Positions 1 through 9,958 of a stretch of 64,000 bases of DNA are shown here, piece after piece. The translations under genes and the position numbers were made by a program. Origin of the DNA: Cyprinodon diabolis (taxonomy: Eukaryota > Chordata > Actinopteri > Cyprinodontiformes > Cyprinodontidae); contig CM060069.1 of the NCBI GenBank assembly GCA_030533445.1, positions 4,384,716 to 4,448,715 on the forward strand, in the 5' to 3' direction. The stretch's first letter is position 1. Every line of letters starts with the position of its first letter. The notes beneath the pieces are model-generated. The model did no database searches and was not told the DNA's origin. It saw nothing but the letters and a program-made list of their open reading frames with translations.

Positions 1-1385
1 AGAGTAACTGAAATATCTTGTTTATAATTCCGGATGTGTGACACTTTAAATGACAAATTTGATTATGTCATTTGAGACATCTCAAAATGCATTTTGACTA
101 TCCAAAATGTGATTAAAGATATCTTGACTTGTAATTTTTCCCTAGACCTAATATAAAAATATAAAAAATCATTAAGGGCAGTCAAAATTTAGTAAATAAT
201 GTTTGTCTATTCTATTAAAATTTCTGTGTCTCTATAATGGTTTCTGTATTATGAGTTGTCTTCTCAATTCAGAGGGCCCCATGCCTGTCTTTGCCTAGTG
301 ATCCAGATTTCCTAAATCTGCCCCTGCTTCGATTCTCTCCTCTGGGTTTCATCTGTGGTGCCGAGAATTACCTCCCCTGTCGTGGGAGCACGCATCGCCC
401 TAAACTCATGCCCAATGATAAGAAAACGGATTAAAATATGAACGAAAAGAGAAATTTGAAAATTAAAAATTTTAAACATGTTTTTATATTTCTTCTACTT
501 TGATGCCTTAAAATTTATAGTTTTTGTGTACAAATACATTTGAATTAATAGGGTTTTACTTGTATGGAGACACCTTTCAGTTAATGTGCTTCAGTCAGTG
601 TAGGATGAATACATTCTCTGCTCAGTAGATGCCAATTCCCGATTTTGCTATCAACTCCATTTTAGATCATTTCTGACACTTTATTAGTTAAACTAGAACT
701 AGAACCTGGAACCTGCGGATGATTCCCTCCCCTCCTTATTTTCACATTTCCTCAAATCACGTTGTCTTTGCCGCTCGGCCATGATGCTGTTCAGAACAGC
801 GCAGGCTGTGCGCTACTCATAGCCTGCCAAATGTTGATAGGGCAATAGTATTGCCATTACTGTTAAAATAAAATAGAAATTTACACATTCAGTTATAAAA
901 CGTCACAGGGAATGGTATATAGGGGGATGGTCATTTAAGAAGGGGGATCATTTTTAAGATTTTTTTAAGAAGGGGGATACCTGCGCCCCTCTTCCCCCCT
1001 CAACTTGAGTACTGTCCTTTACACTTAAAACTAGTTATGAGGATCAGGTAAACTTTTTATGCTCTCACCTAACCTTAACTTGGAATGTTAAGCCAATTTC
1101 AGACAGTCTAAATGGGAAAAGGAAAATATGCACCTCTATCCTGACTTTTGGATTAAAATTGCTTGTGAAAAACATTTGTTTCAAGGTGATGTCATAAAAT
1201 AAATGATCTGTTCTGTCTCAGTATGTCAGTACAGTAAGTGAGAAAGCGACACAGCAATTCGTGTACTGCACATATCAGGATTTGATGTGTTCATGCCATA
1301 ACACTCTAAAGCATCTATTGATTCCTACAGCAGGTAGTAAGTATATCATGGGCAGTACTTCATGTGTCCAGGGGTGAAAGTGTCG
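1..1385. other. Non-coding AT-rich DNA, no gene seen
   Basis: No open frame with recognisable protein character and no splice-bounded exon was seen. The only recognisable part is a hAT end fragment at 196-326, listed separately. If the exon pair further right is one host gene, this stretch is probably intron of the same gene, which is an inference. Confidence 0.5.
196..326 (+). repeat. hAT right-end fragment, same family as 26199-29213
   Basis: This stretch aligns base by base, with some drift, to 29093-29213, the right end of the larger hAT element. Shared landmarks are TTGTCTTCT, ATTCAGA.GGCCC and TTTCCTAAATCTGC.CCTG, and both copies end at CCTG. No matching left end was found upstream, so it is a truncated copy. 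Confidence 0.6.
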
Positions 1386-1393
1386 ACTGTCAG

Positions 1394-2022
1394 CAGAGAT
1401 GGCAAAAGTACTCACTTTCCGTACTTAAGTAAAACTACAGATACTTGTGTTGAAAAATACTCTGGTAAAAGTGGAAGTACTGATTAAACTTCTTTACTCA
1501 AGTAAAAGTAACAAAGTACAGGCTTGTAAATTTACTTAAAGTATAAAAGTAAAAGTAGAAACCACTTTTTTCATGCCGTTGCCTACATTTTAAATGGATG
1601 TCTGCCAATAGGACTAGATCTCCGTTGTGTTCATTTTCAATCATCTCGTCGTCCATACTACTATGCTAACGCCACCGCCACCAAGCTGCAATGATTTGCC
1701 GCGAATGAATACCGCCGAATCTGTCGATTCCTCTTGTAGTGGTGCTTCAAATGCAACGTAGATTCCCATCCAATTAGACTGAATTTGGTATTGATGACGT
1801 GAAAAATAATAACGGTAACTCCATTGAAATGATTCAAAACTAAAGTAACGAGCCAATTTTTTTAACTGTAAGGAGTAGAAAGTACAGATATGTGTCTAAA
1901 AATGTAAGGAGTAGAAGTAAAAAGTCGCCATAAAAATAAGTAGTAAAGTAAAGTAAAAATATCAGAAAAATCTACTTGAGTACAGTAACGAAGTATTTGT
2001 ACTTCGTTACTTCCCATCTCTG
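1394..2022. mobile_element. hAT-type MITE (629 bp) with 8-bp TSD
   Basis: The ends are inverted repeats, CAGAGATGG at the left and CCATCTCTG at the right. They are rich in the AGTACTTAAGTA-like words common in fish hAT MITEs. The 8-bp sequence ACTGTCAG is perfectly duplicated at 1386-1393 and 2023-2030, which fixes the borders and the superfamily (hAT makes 8-bp duplications). There is no transposase ORF, so the element is non-autonomous. A shorter relative lies at 20734-20911. Confidence 0.9.
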
Positions 2023-2030
2023 ACTGTCAG

Positions 2031-2399
2031 TCATGTAATATCCGTCAAATCCTCTACTACTGAATAATTTCTTAGAGGTATTTCCCTCCCTGTCCATGCT
2101 TGGTGAAATTTGAGTTACCAATTTAATTTAATTTTAGCCGGCACCTTAGAGTAGCCTAACAAATGCTATTATATGTATGTAAGTCACAGAATATTAAGGT
2201 TTGACCCATGATCACTGCTGACCTTTTAACTAAACCAAGAAAATAATTCTTCAGCAGTTTGACTATGTCACACAATTATTTGGTCTTTTGAATGGCAGAG
2301 TAGATGGAACCGATTGGTGCCTTTAAGCCTTTAATTTTCAACCCTTGCAAGTCTATTTAAACAGGTTAGAAGTAACCCCAGATTTTTAACTTTGGACAC
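2031..2399. other. Unannotated spacer
   Basis: AT-rich DNA between the hAT MITE and the LINE. No gene, repeat or site was recognised. Confidence 0.4.
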
Positions 2400-4325
2400 A
2401 GTCTAAAAATATATTTGCCCAAAATTTTTACATTTGATTGTTTAATGGTTGCATGTGATGTTTATCACCATGCAGAGGCCAGAAGGGCTCTTAAAGCATG
2501 GGTTGATTCAGGTAAACAGAGACATGGCCCCTTGTTTGAATATAAAAAACAAGCAAATGCTAATTTTAAATATGTTTTAAGATTTATAAGGAGAAATGAA
2601 TATAATATGAGGTCTGACTCTCTTGCTAGAAAGTTGGGAAACAATAATGTTAAGGACTTTTGGAAAGAAGTAAAAAAAGCAAATAACTGTAAAACATCAC
2701 TACCAGCTACTATTGATGGTGTTAGTGGTGTAAAAGAAATCAGTTATGGCAGGAGCACTACAGTGCGCTGTTTAATTGTGTCAAAAGTGACACTTTTGTC
2801 ATGAGAGGCATTCATAGTAATGAAAATGAAAATGTGAATGTATCCCCACAAGAAATATATCATGCAATTATGACACTGAAAGACAACAAGGCCTGTGGGA
2901 TGGATAACGTTTACACTGAAACTCTGTGTATTACTTTCTATGTGTTTCACTGGCTGTCTAGTGCATGGTCTTTTACCTAATTCAATGTTATCCATCATTC
3001 TGGTACCCATTATTAAAGATAAAGCGGGTAAGATTAGCTCTTTGGAGAATTACCAACCCATAGCTTTAGCTAATAGTTTGTTGAAAGTTTTAGAAAGAGT
3101 CCTTTTAAATAGGCTGGAGGAGTTTGTCTTGACCTCCGATAATCATTTCGGTTTTAAACCTAAACATGGCACAGACATGTGCATTTTTGCTTTACAGGAG
3201 ATTTTAGACTTTTATCATTTGCACAACACTACAGTATTTATGTGTTTTATTGATGCTTCTAAAGCATTTGATCGTGTGAATCACCAAAAACTGTTCTGCA
3301 AGTTAGAAAGCAGAGGTGTACCCAGTTATCTAATTAGAATCCTTGTCTACTGGTATGGTCATCAACTGATTTCTGTCAAATGGGGTAACACAATGTCTGA
3401 TTTGTTTAATGTTGGTAATGGAGTAAGGCAGGGAAGTATACTGTCCCCTTACCTCTTCAACATCTACATGGATGAATTATCAAAGCGTCTGAATTGTTGT
3501 AAAACAGGCTGTGTAGTTGGTGACCGCATAATCAATCACATCATGTATGCAGATGATTTGGTAATCTATGCCCATATAGTGCTGGCCTTCAACAACTACT
3601 AAGGGTCTGTTCCCAATATGGTTTTGACTTTGACATCAAATATAACGCTTAGAAAAGCAATGTTATGATTGTTAGAAGTAAGGCAGATAAGCATCTGATA
3701 ACCCCTGACTTCTCTTTATCTGGCAATGTCCTCAATATATGCAATGAAATTAAATAATTGGGACACTACATAACTGATGACCCGTCTGATGACCGTGACA
3801 TTTTTAGGCAGTATCGTATGATGTATTCACAAGTTAATACTCTGATCAGAAAGTTTGGTATGTGTTCATCCTCTGTGAAGATAGCTCTTTTTAAAGCTTT
3901 TTGTACTTCATTTTACACAGCCCATCTGTGGCGAAGATACAAAAAAAGTAGCCTGCAGAAACTCTATGTAGCATACAATGACGGCATGAGTCTACTACTC
4001 AAAGTGCCTAGATGGAGCAGTACTAGCCATATGTCTGTTCCCACATGTGCAGCTGTGCTCAGGAATCTCATGTATAAATGCGTGTGTAGAGTATGCAATG
4101 TGTCATGCAATAATATAATTGCAATTTTAGAAAATCCTGTTTTTAGTACGGTGAGACTCTACTCAAGATTGTGGAATCATTGGCGTCATCATTTATTTGT
4201 GACTCGGTGAATACGTCATGTTTATTTTATTTTTCTCTTTTTTACATTTATATATTGTTAACTTTTTTTTTCTTTTTCTCTATGGACCTTTTTGTGTCTG
4301 GAAATAAAGATTGATTGATTGATTA
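2400..4325 (+). mobile_element. 5'-truncated non-LTR retrotransposon (L2/CR1/Jockey-group-like)
   Basis: The fragment holds the linker and reverse-transcriptase part of a LINE, then a short 3' UTR ending in a small (TTGA)n tail at about 4308-4325. The endonuclease and any ORF1 are missing, which is usual 5' truncation. I cannot assign the clade safely from motifs alone. The 3' microsatellite-like tail instead of poly(A) argues against L1/Tx1. It lies upstream of and in the same orientation as the host exon at 4769. Confidence 0.8.
2415..4210 (+). pseudogene. Broken LINE reverse transcriptase
   Basis: Three open segments in different frames belong to one reverse transcriptase. 2415-2804 is the charged linker before RT (motif WKEVKKAN). 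About 2804-3602 is RT with fingers and palm motifs, including IDASKAFDRVNH, GVRQGSILSPYLFN and the catalytic box YADD (MYADDLVIYA). About 3650-4210 is the C-terminal region (YLGHYITDD, then LWRRY). Frame breaks occur near 2800, near 2900 and after 3600, and an in-frame stop precedes 3758. The catalytic residues survive, but the protein cannot be made in one piece. A retroelement relic, not a host gene. Confidence 0.85.
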
Positions 4326-4768
4326 TCAGCTTTAATAGCAGAGCTTATGCACAAAAACACGAAATTGAATGTTGTTTTCATTTTCCCCAGGACATTCAAT
4401 TAACAAGGCAGGGTATGTAGCCTACTTTGGTGCAATTGGTGTCCTTACTCGTCTCCTGAGGGGGATGAGTAAGGAATGTGCAGAAGTGGCATTTTATCTG
4501 ATTTGAGATGTCATTGCTTCAGTTGCTAAACAGCAACAAAAATACATGTAAAACAACTCAAGATTTGAGCATCATCCAGTTATTCAGCAGTATTTTTATC
4601 TTAAGACTTACCATCTTATTATCTGCTGGTTAAAATTTGGAATGATGTTATGGTGAAGTATGACAGCTTATGCTAAATAAGGGTAAGTCTTAGTTGTAGA
4701 TTTGTATTAGACCTTATAACTTCATTCACTTTGGTGTTCTTCAGCAACATTATCCCCTTATTTTAAAG
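4326..4768. other. Presumed intron upstream of host exon
   Basis: No coding signal. The segment ends in a pyrimidine-containing stretch and the AG acceptor at 4767-4768. A second possible acceptor lies at 4743-4744, but the frame analysis favours 4768. Confidence 0.4.
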
Positions 4769-4872
4769 GTTCAAGAGGAGTGTTACACAAGTCTAGACAT
4801 CTGCACTATGGCTCGATCTAACCCTGATGCAATTGGAGAGGTTGTGCAAGTCCCGAGTCACTTCCCCAACAG
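4769..4872 (+). CDS. Penultimate coding exon of an unidentified host gene
   Basis: This 104-nt exon candidate is bounded by an AG acceptor (4767-4768) and a strong GTGAGT donor (4873-4878). It is open in one frame for 34 codons plus two bases. The peptide starts VQEECYTSLDICTMARSNPD and has a balanced, helical-looking composition unlike the surrounding TE relics. It ends with the two bases AG of a split codon. The exon at 25250 starts with A, which completes AGA (Arg) and continues in frame, so the two fit as one gene. An ATG at 4808 lies inside the exon, so a start here cannot be fully excluded, but the acceptor makes an internal exon likelier. I do not recognise the protein family. Earlier exons would lie left of the window or be too short to see. 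Confidence 0.6.
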
Positions 4873-5136
4873 GTGAGTTCCTGAGCTACTAACATATAAA
4901 AAGTCAATAAGGCTATTTTCTTTTCCAATGTATATTTCTTTAGTCAGAGTGCAAACAGAAAATATTATTAAAACATACCTGTGAATCAAATTATTTTGAT
5001 ATGTACTGCATAATTGTAGTAGTGTTACTTGCATTAAAAGAAGTCAGGAATTCCTGTAAGACTCATATAATTTTACCTAAAGAGATGTGTAAATCCTTTA
5101 ACCTAACCTAAAAAATATATGAATGTCTTATTTTCA

Positions 5137-5335
5137 TTATCCATCCATCCATCCATTATCTGACATGCTTGTCCTAATTGGGGTCGGGAGGGGTGCTGCT
5201 GCCTGTCTCCTGCTGTCAAAGGGCGAGAGGTGGGGGTACACGCTGGACAGGCCGGCAGTCTTTCACATGGCAACACAGAGACACATAGAACTATACAACC
5301 AAAACAACACACTCTCACACCTATGGAAAATTTAG
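5137..5335 (-). repeat. RTE/SINE-type retroposon 3' end with (CATC)n tail
   Basis: A (CCAT)n run at 5141-5157 is followed by the phrase found around very abundant fish retroposons: CTTGTCCTAATTGGGGTCG, then GGCGAGAGGTGGGGGTACAC, then GCAACACAGAGACACAT. Read on the - strand this is a retroposon 3' end with a (GATG)n tail, as in Rex3/RTE-type elements. Only the last 200 bp are present. The exact family is from memory of the pattern, not a search. Confidence 0.55.
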
Positions 5336-5454
5336 AAAAAACAAGTTACATAACAGAATCACTGTTTTCATCTAACTGAAATATGAATTTGATTTTTATT
5401 AAAGTGAATTAAACAAGCAATGCAAAGCATAATATTGCAATGTATATTATATCA

Positions 5455-5482
5455 CTATATATATATATATAGATATATATAG
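5455..5482. repeat. (TA)n microsatellite
   Basis: A short run of TA dinucleotides, interrupted once by AG. Confidence 0.8.
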
Positions 5483-5532
5483 CTGTTCAGTTTGTCTATC
5501 AGATTCTGATTCTCAGGTGAAGATCAGAGGAG

Positions 5533-5776
5533 TGTCACGATTTTACTAAAGTTCAGACCCAAATGCTGAGGACCAAACAGGGAGACCAGGAGAAAAGGTT
5601 TAACAGGTTTAATTTAAGAGATAATGCAAACACTCTGGCCTCGAAGTAGTGGCAGTCAGCAGTTAACGAGGAAACCATCAGCAGGTGTGTGAGGAGGCGG
5701 ACAAGAACCAGGCGCCTCCTGGTGGAGGAAGGGAGACAAACACAGAAACACAAACACACAGACAGGAGTCCTGACA
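5533..5776 (-). mobile_element. Ty3/gypsy 3' LTR (244 bp)
   Basis: On the - strand the segment starts TGTCAGG, directly after a polypurine tract (complement at 5777-5788), and ends GTGACA, so it is a TG...CA LTR. It contains the R-start-like word CCAGAGTGTT (complement at 5629-5638) shared with the other gypsy LTRs in this window. The 5' LTR is absent. Confidence 0.7.
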
Positions 5777-7190
5777 CTACCCCCCCAACGACCACCACCC
5801 GGCGGTCCAGAGGAACCAGAGGGCTGAGAGAGGCGGAAGTCCCTAATGAGGGAGGGGTCTAGGATGTACGATCCCAGGACCCTAGAGCGATCCTCGGGAC
5901 CGTAACCCTCCCAATCGACCAAATATTGCCACCCTCGCCCACGGGGACAAGCATCAATGATGCGTCGAACTGTGTAGGCGGGGTGGCCATCAATGTCCAA
6001 AGGGGGAGGGGGCTCAGCGGGTGGGCACAAAGGACTAGACGAGACTGGCTTGACCTGCGAGACGTGGAATTTAGGGTGAATACGAAGGGAGGATGGAAGA
6101 CGGAGACGGACTGCAGAGTCTCAGATTATTTTCTCCACTTCGTAGGGTCCGATGAATTTGGGTGAGAGTTTGCTTGACATCACCTTGAGGGGGGTGTCAC
6201 AGGTGGAGAGCCAGACCTTCTGGCCCGTGCGATAGGATGGGGAAACCCTCCTCCTGCGATTTGCCCACCTCTAATTCTGCTGGGAAGTCCTTCCCAGAGC
6301 CGTCCTGGCCCAGTTCCAGAAGGTCCGGCAGCGGAGGATGTGTTGCTGCCTCTTCAGACGGGAAAAGGGGTGGCTGATAACCAATGGATGCCTCAAATGG
6401 AGATAGACCTGTGGCGGCGGAGACACCGGAATTATGTGCATACTCGACCCATGGAAGGAGTTGACTCCAGTTAGTGGTTACTGAATGTAGCGTAAGTTAC
6501 TCATTCTGTGAGGCATCTGAGGCTGGCTTCCAACTCTTGATTCATACGCTCTACTTGTCCATTGAATTGAGGGTGGTAACCGGAAGTGAGAGAGACATTG
6601 GCCCCAAGAGTCGAGCAAAAACTTCTCCATACCTGGGAGATGTCCAGAGGTATTCCATGAAGCCAAAAAACATGTTTAATGAGAAGTTGGGCTTTTTGCA
6701 GAGCTGTGGGGAGTTTTCTCAGAGAGACTAGATGATAGGCCTTGGAAAAACAATCAATGATGGTGAGGATGGTTGTCATACCTTTGTGAGACCTGTGATG
6801 AAGTTGATGGCGATGTGAGACAAGGGGAGGGGTAATGGTTGAAGCAGTCCGGAAGGAGGTTGATGAGAGGGTTTGTTGCGAGCACAGGTCAGCAGGCCAA
6901 AACAAACTCCTTTACATCCTTTAGCAAGGAGGGCCACCAAAAGTGCTGACTGATGTGGGCTACCGTTCGACTGATCCCTGGATGGTTAGAAAACTTAGAA
7001 GAATTAATCCAAATAATTACACAAGCTCGGATGGAGGAAGGTACATAGATTCTGTTAGGTGGCCCGGTTCCAGGATCAGGTTCAGTCTGTTGGGCCTGTT
7101 TGACGAAATCCTCAATCTCCCAGGTTACTGCAGCAATAGAGCTGACTGTAAATTTACAGTTCCAAGAAATCCTTTTTTTCTTACTTTGGG
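5777..7190 (-). pseudogene. Chromodomain gypsy pol remnant: integrase plus chromodomain
   Basis: Read right to left. First comes the integrase zinc-binding N-terminus (about 7190-6889, PGISRTVAHISQHFWWP). Next is the integrase core (about 6800-6500) with the first Asp in TIIDCFSK and the Glu in [12 protein letters not shown]. The C-terminal strand domain follows in shifted frames (6240-6050), then a chromodomain (6000-5860, [20 protein letters not shown]), and the polypurine tract next to the LTR. The stretch around the second catalytic Asp is deleted: intact copies have SDRGPQF before the QVW motif, and here LDISQVW joins directly. Several frameshifts are present. Protease, RT and RNase H are absent (5' truncation near 7190). 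Related to element A at 38743-40460. Confidence 0.85.
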
Positions 7191-7896
7191 AAGATAGGCT
7201 AGACTGTATTTTTGGAGATTTTTTCTTTGTTATCATAAGCATATAATAGCTAATAATAACAGTATAGATCATTGTAGTGCCACAAAACGTGTAGCACACA
7301 TTGTGCTGTTATGTTCACACCTTTCTTGCATCAATGACTCTGCAGACGTCTATGTATCTAAGCAGGTTTAATGACACTAAAAAGGGTAAAATTAGAAAAG
7401 GACAAAAATGGATACAAAAAAATACAATGCAATTACATAATGCATATGTCCATAAAATGCTTGAACTGCACTGTGTATAATCTAAATTATAGAACCACAT
7501 TAAAGATAAAACAGTAATCAACAGAGACGCCATATTGCCGACCCTCTGGTTCGCTAGCAATAGCTTGATACAAATCAAAATTTACGGTTGCTTAACTCAT
7601 TTCTAGTCACTACAAAATAACACAAGTATTGAACAAACATAAATACATTTGTGCAAATCACATACCAGCGATCCATCCTCTAAAATGAAAGGCAAATGCG
7701 GTCTAAAGACGGCCGACATGTTCCCTGCCATCATCTGTCTGCCGCGCTGCTAAACACGTCACTTCCCATGGATAACCGTCTCTTCAAATTAAAATGTACA
7801 CAACCGTATCTAATGGACTTGTCCACTAGATGGCACCATAAAGTAACAAGATTAACTAAGTGGAAATATTCAAACTTCTCCTAAAATAGAACATTA
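7191..7896. other. Unannotated intronic DNA
   Basis: Nothing coding was recognised. A short AT-rich phrase at 7205-7240 resembles 8600-8640, but the match is too short and simple to call. Confidence 0.35.
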
Positions 7897-7900
7897 TTAA

Positions 7901-8521
7901 AGCTGAAGTCTGTAAGTTTTAAAAAATAAATTTTTTGTCATATTGGCTAAAACTGTCCCTATGCCCAGACAGCAGTACATGTGATATGTAACCTGTGAAA
8001 AAAACTGCTTCAATTGGTCCCGCATACTGCCTGTATTTCAATCTGAAAAGAATAATTCGGGACGAGTCAAAACAACCAATCCCAGCCAGAGGAGCGTCTG
8101 ATAGAGTGTCAATCACAGCTCCCCCCCCCCCTTACCGCTTAACCTGCCGCAGCGCCCGGCTGCCGCAGTCAGGAGGACGCGCGTGGAAGTCATGGCGGAG
8201 CGACAGCTACCAGCGAAAAGGAAACTGCCCTTACTGCCCCTGCCGACAACTGCTTACACGGCAAACTTCGGTATAACCAGCGTCTTATATCTAGCTGCTT
8301 GGAGGTGAGTGTTATCGCTCTTACCGGTTCACACTCCATGCCGCGTACGCTGCTTGGACGCTTCTGGTCGCATGCGGTAGCCGCGCAGATGCTGTGAGAG
8401 GGGTGGAGCTTGGAGGTGGGGCATGAGTGAAGCAGAGAGGGTGGGGGAGTGGCGTGAAACCTGTTTTTCTTCAAATTTTCAGTCAAAGTCTGCTCTCTTC
8501 TCAATGTTACAGACTGCAGCT
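7901..8521. mobile_element. piggyBac-type MITE flanked by TTAA
   Basis: TTAA occurs at both borders (7897-7900 and 8522-8525), and the ends are inverted repeats (AGCTGAAGTCTGTAA at the left; TTACAGACTGCAGCT at the right). TTAA target sites are the hallmark of piggyBac. The 621-bp body is GC- and CpG-rich (8100-8420) compared with its neighbours and has no transposase. It carries a promoter/first-exon-like patch, listed next. Confidence 0.8.
8192..8308 (+). other. Short ORF ending at a splice-donor-like GAG|GTGAGT inside the MITE
   Basis: An ATG at 8192 (context AAGTCATGG) opens 38 codons (MAERQLPAKRKLPLL...). The frame closes at TGA 8306-8308, which is part of a consensus donor GAG/GTGAGT at 8302-8310. 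It lies in the CpG-rich core of the MITE. This could be a captured 5' exon or chance. No homology is claimed. Confidence 0.25.
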
Positions 8522-8637
8522 TTAAAAGATGAAACAGAACACATATAGATAACCTCATCTAGTTCATACTGCAACTCTTACTTTCGGAATATGTGCTAAA
8601 GTCTTATTGTTTTTAGATTTTTTCATTGTTATTATAA

Positions 8638-8739
8638 GCAGGCCATGTGTGCAATCTCTGCAACAGGAACCACAGCACTGAGTGTTGTGTGTACTGCACA
8701 AAGTATAACTGTCACAAATGCAGGAAGGACTCACCTTGA
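8638..8739 (+). pseudogene. Possible remnant of a piggyBac-like Cys-rich domain
   Basis: A 33-codon open stretch between two stops encodes a dense cysteine pattern, CxxC-x7-CC-x2-C-x4-C-x2-C, with an intervening His. This resembles the C-terminal cross-brace zinc domain of piggyBac transposases. It lies 117 bp right of a piggyBac MITE. It is short and lacks the DDD catalytic core, so the call is weak. Confidence 0.25.
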
Positions 8740-9464
8740 GACAATTATAAATGGGACAATTGTAGCTTTATATGTAGTGCTTTTCCTTGGGTGAAATAAA
8801 TGTTATTCTAATACTGAAATCATACTGTTGTCATCCTCTAGGATGAAATGTTGAATGACGTGAAAAGGTGAGAGAAGACAAAATACAACTATTCTCTAAG
8901 TTTCTTTCACATAGAGTCTGTTGGTGAATGGACAATATAAATAGGCTCTGGAACTAGGACCCGTATGATATCTGGTTGTTCAATAGGTTTTTCTAAATAA
9001 AAGATTTAGATATGACTTATCCAGATATCCCTGCCAAAATGTCTGATGTTGCAGGGGAAGATAATGAAAAGTGTTTGGAGCATGCTCTTGTTCTGATGTC
9101 AGTTTGTTTCAGCCTTTATCCAGTCTCATGTAGAAAGGCTGCTCAGATCACGTTATTTGCATTAAAATAGAGACAGTTAGCAAGGTAGAGTAAATACACA
9201 AACTTAAAGAGGGGAAGGGGGCTTGCAGGAAAACTGGAATTCTCTGGGACTTCGAGTGCTTACAAGAGAAAATTTTGATCTCATGCGAATGCTCTCCAAA
9301 GGTTCCCGAAAGAAAGCTATTTACAACAATAACCAGGTAAAACCAAAACTTTTCAGCTTGACCAGTTTTGGATTGAGCATATTTACAGACAGTAAATTTT
9401 TTTAATCCAGATAGCAAAATGTTTTTATATTTTTTTCCAATTTTGATATAATTAGGGCTCATAT
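8740..9464. other. Unannotated intronic DNA
   Basis: No convincing coding or repeat feature was recognised. Confidence 0.35.
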
Positions 9465-9789
9465 ATGGGAGAATTATCCTGCCATAATGCAAGAGCACAT
9501 AATTTCAATTTGAGAAAAGAATTTCATCTTCTTGCACTCAAAACTTATAATGCTCACACTCAAAACATGCGCTCTTAAATATTTTCTCTTCTCTCTCAAA
9601 TCTTTGTTTCTTCTCTCAGATTGAATGCTTTTTGCACAGATATTTTCTCCTCTCGCTTGCCTCCTCTTCACGCACAAACCGCGCTCTGCACGAATCTCAG
9701 ATACGCTCGCAAACCATTAGGCTCTAATTGCGGATTTTTTCTGCTCTCTCTCGGATTGCACTTGGATCGTCGCCTAGCAACCACTCCAG

Positions 9790-9868
9790 CCAATAGAACG
9801 ACAGCCTGGGAAAGGGTGCGCTTGTTTAATCCTACTGAGTGTGCCTGTGCTACTACGCCACTTATAAG
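9790..9868 (+). promoter_or_regulatory. CCAAT/TATA promoter-like pair in the palindrome arm
   Basis: CCAAT at 9790-9794 is followed 70 bp later by TTATAAG (9862-9868). The same pair is conserved in the inverted right arm (about 12285-12362, - strand) and in the third copy (about 22760-22840). Spacing and order fit a Pol II core promoter directed into the loop. No transcript is known. Confidence 0.35.
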
Positions 9869-9958
9869 AGCGTCAGCTGAAACTGCTATTTACAGTAGTT
9901 TTGTGGCTCGATTCAGCAAATTTCAGTACTTATGTATAACCCAAAAAATTCTGAATTA

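Noticed and set aside
4743..4768. Alternative acceptor at 4744 for the first host exon
   Set aside because: In the coding frame it would add codons with a TAA (TTTTAAAG) before GTT, so the 4768 acceptor is preferred.
5777..7190. Host chromodomain gene
   Set aside because: The chromodomain is preceded by integrase and followed by a polypurine tract and LTR, so it belongs to a gypsy element.
7205..8640. Similar AT-rich phrases at 7205-7240 and 8600-8640 as the ends of one element
   Set aside because: Only about 35 bp of low-complexity match in the same orientation; no TSD.
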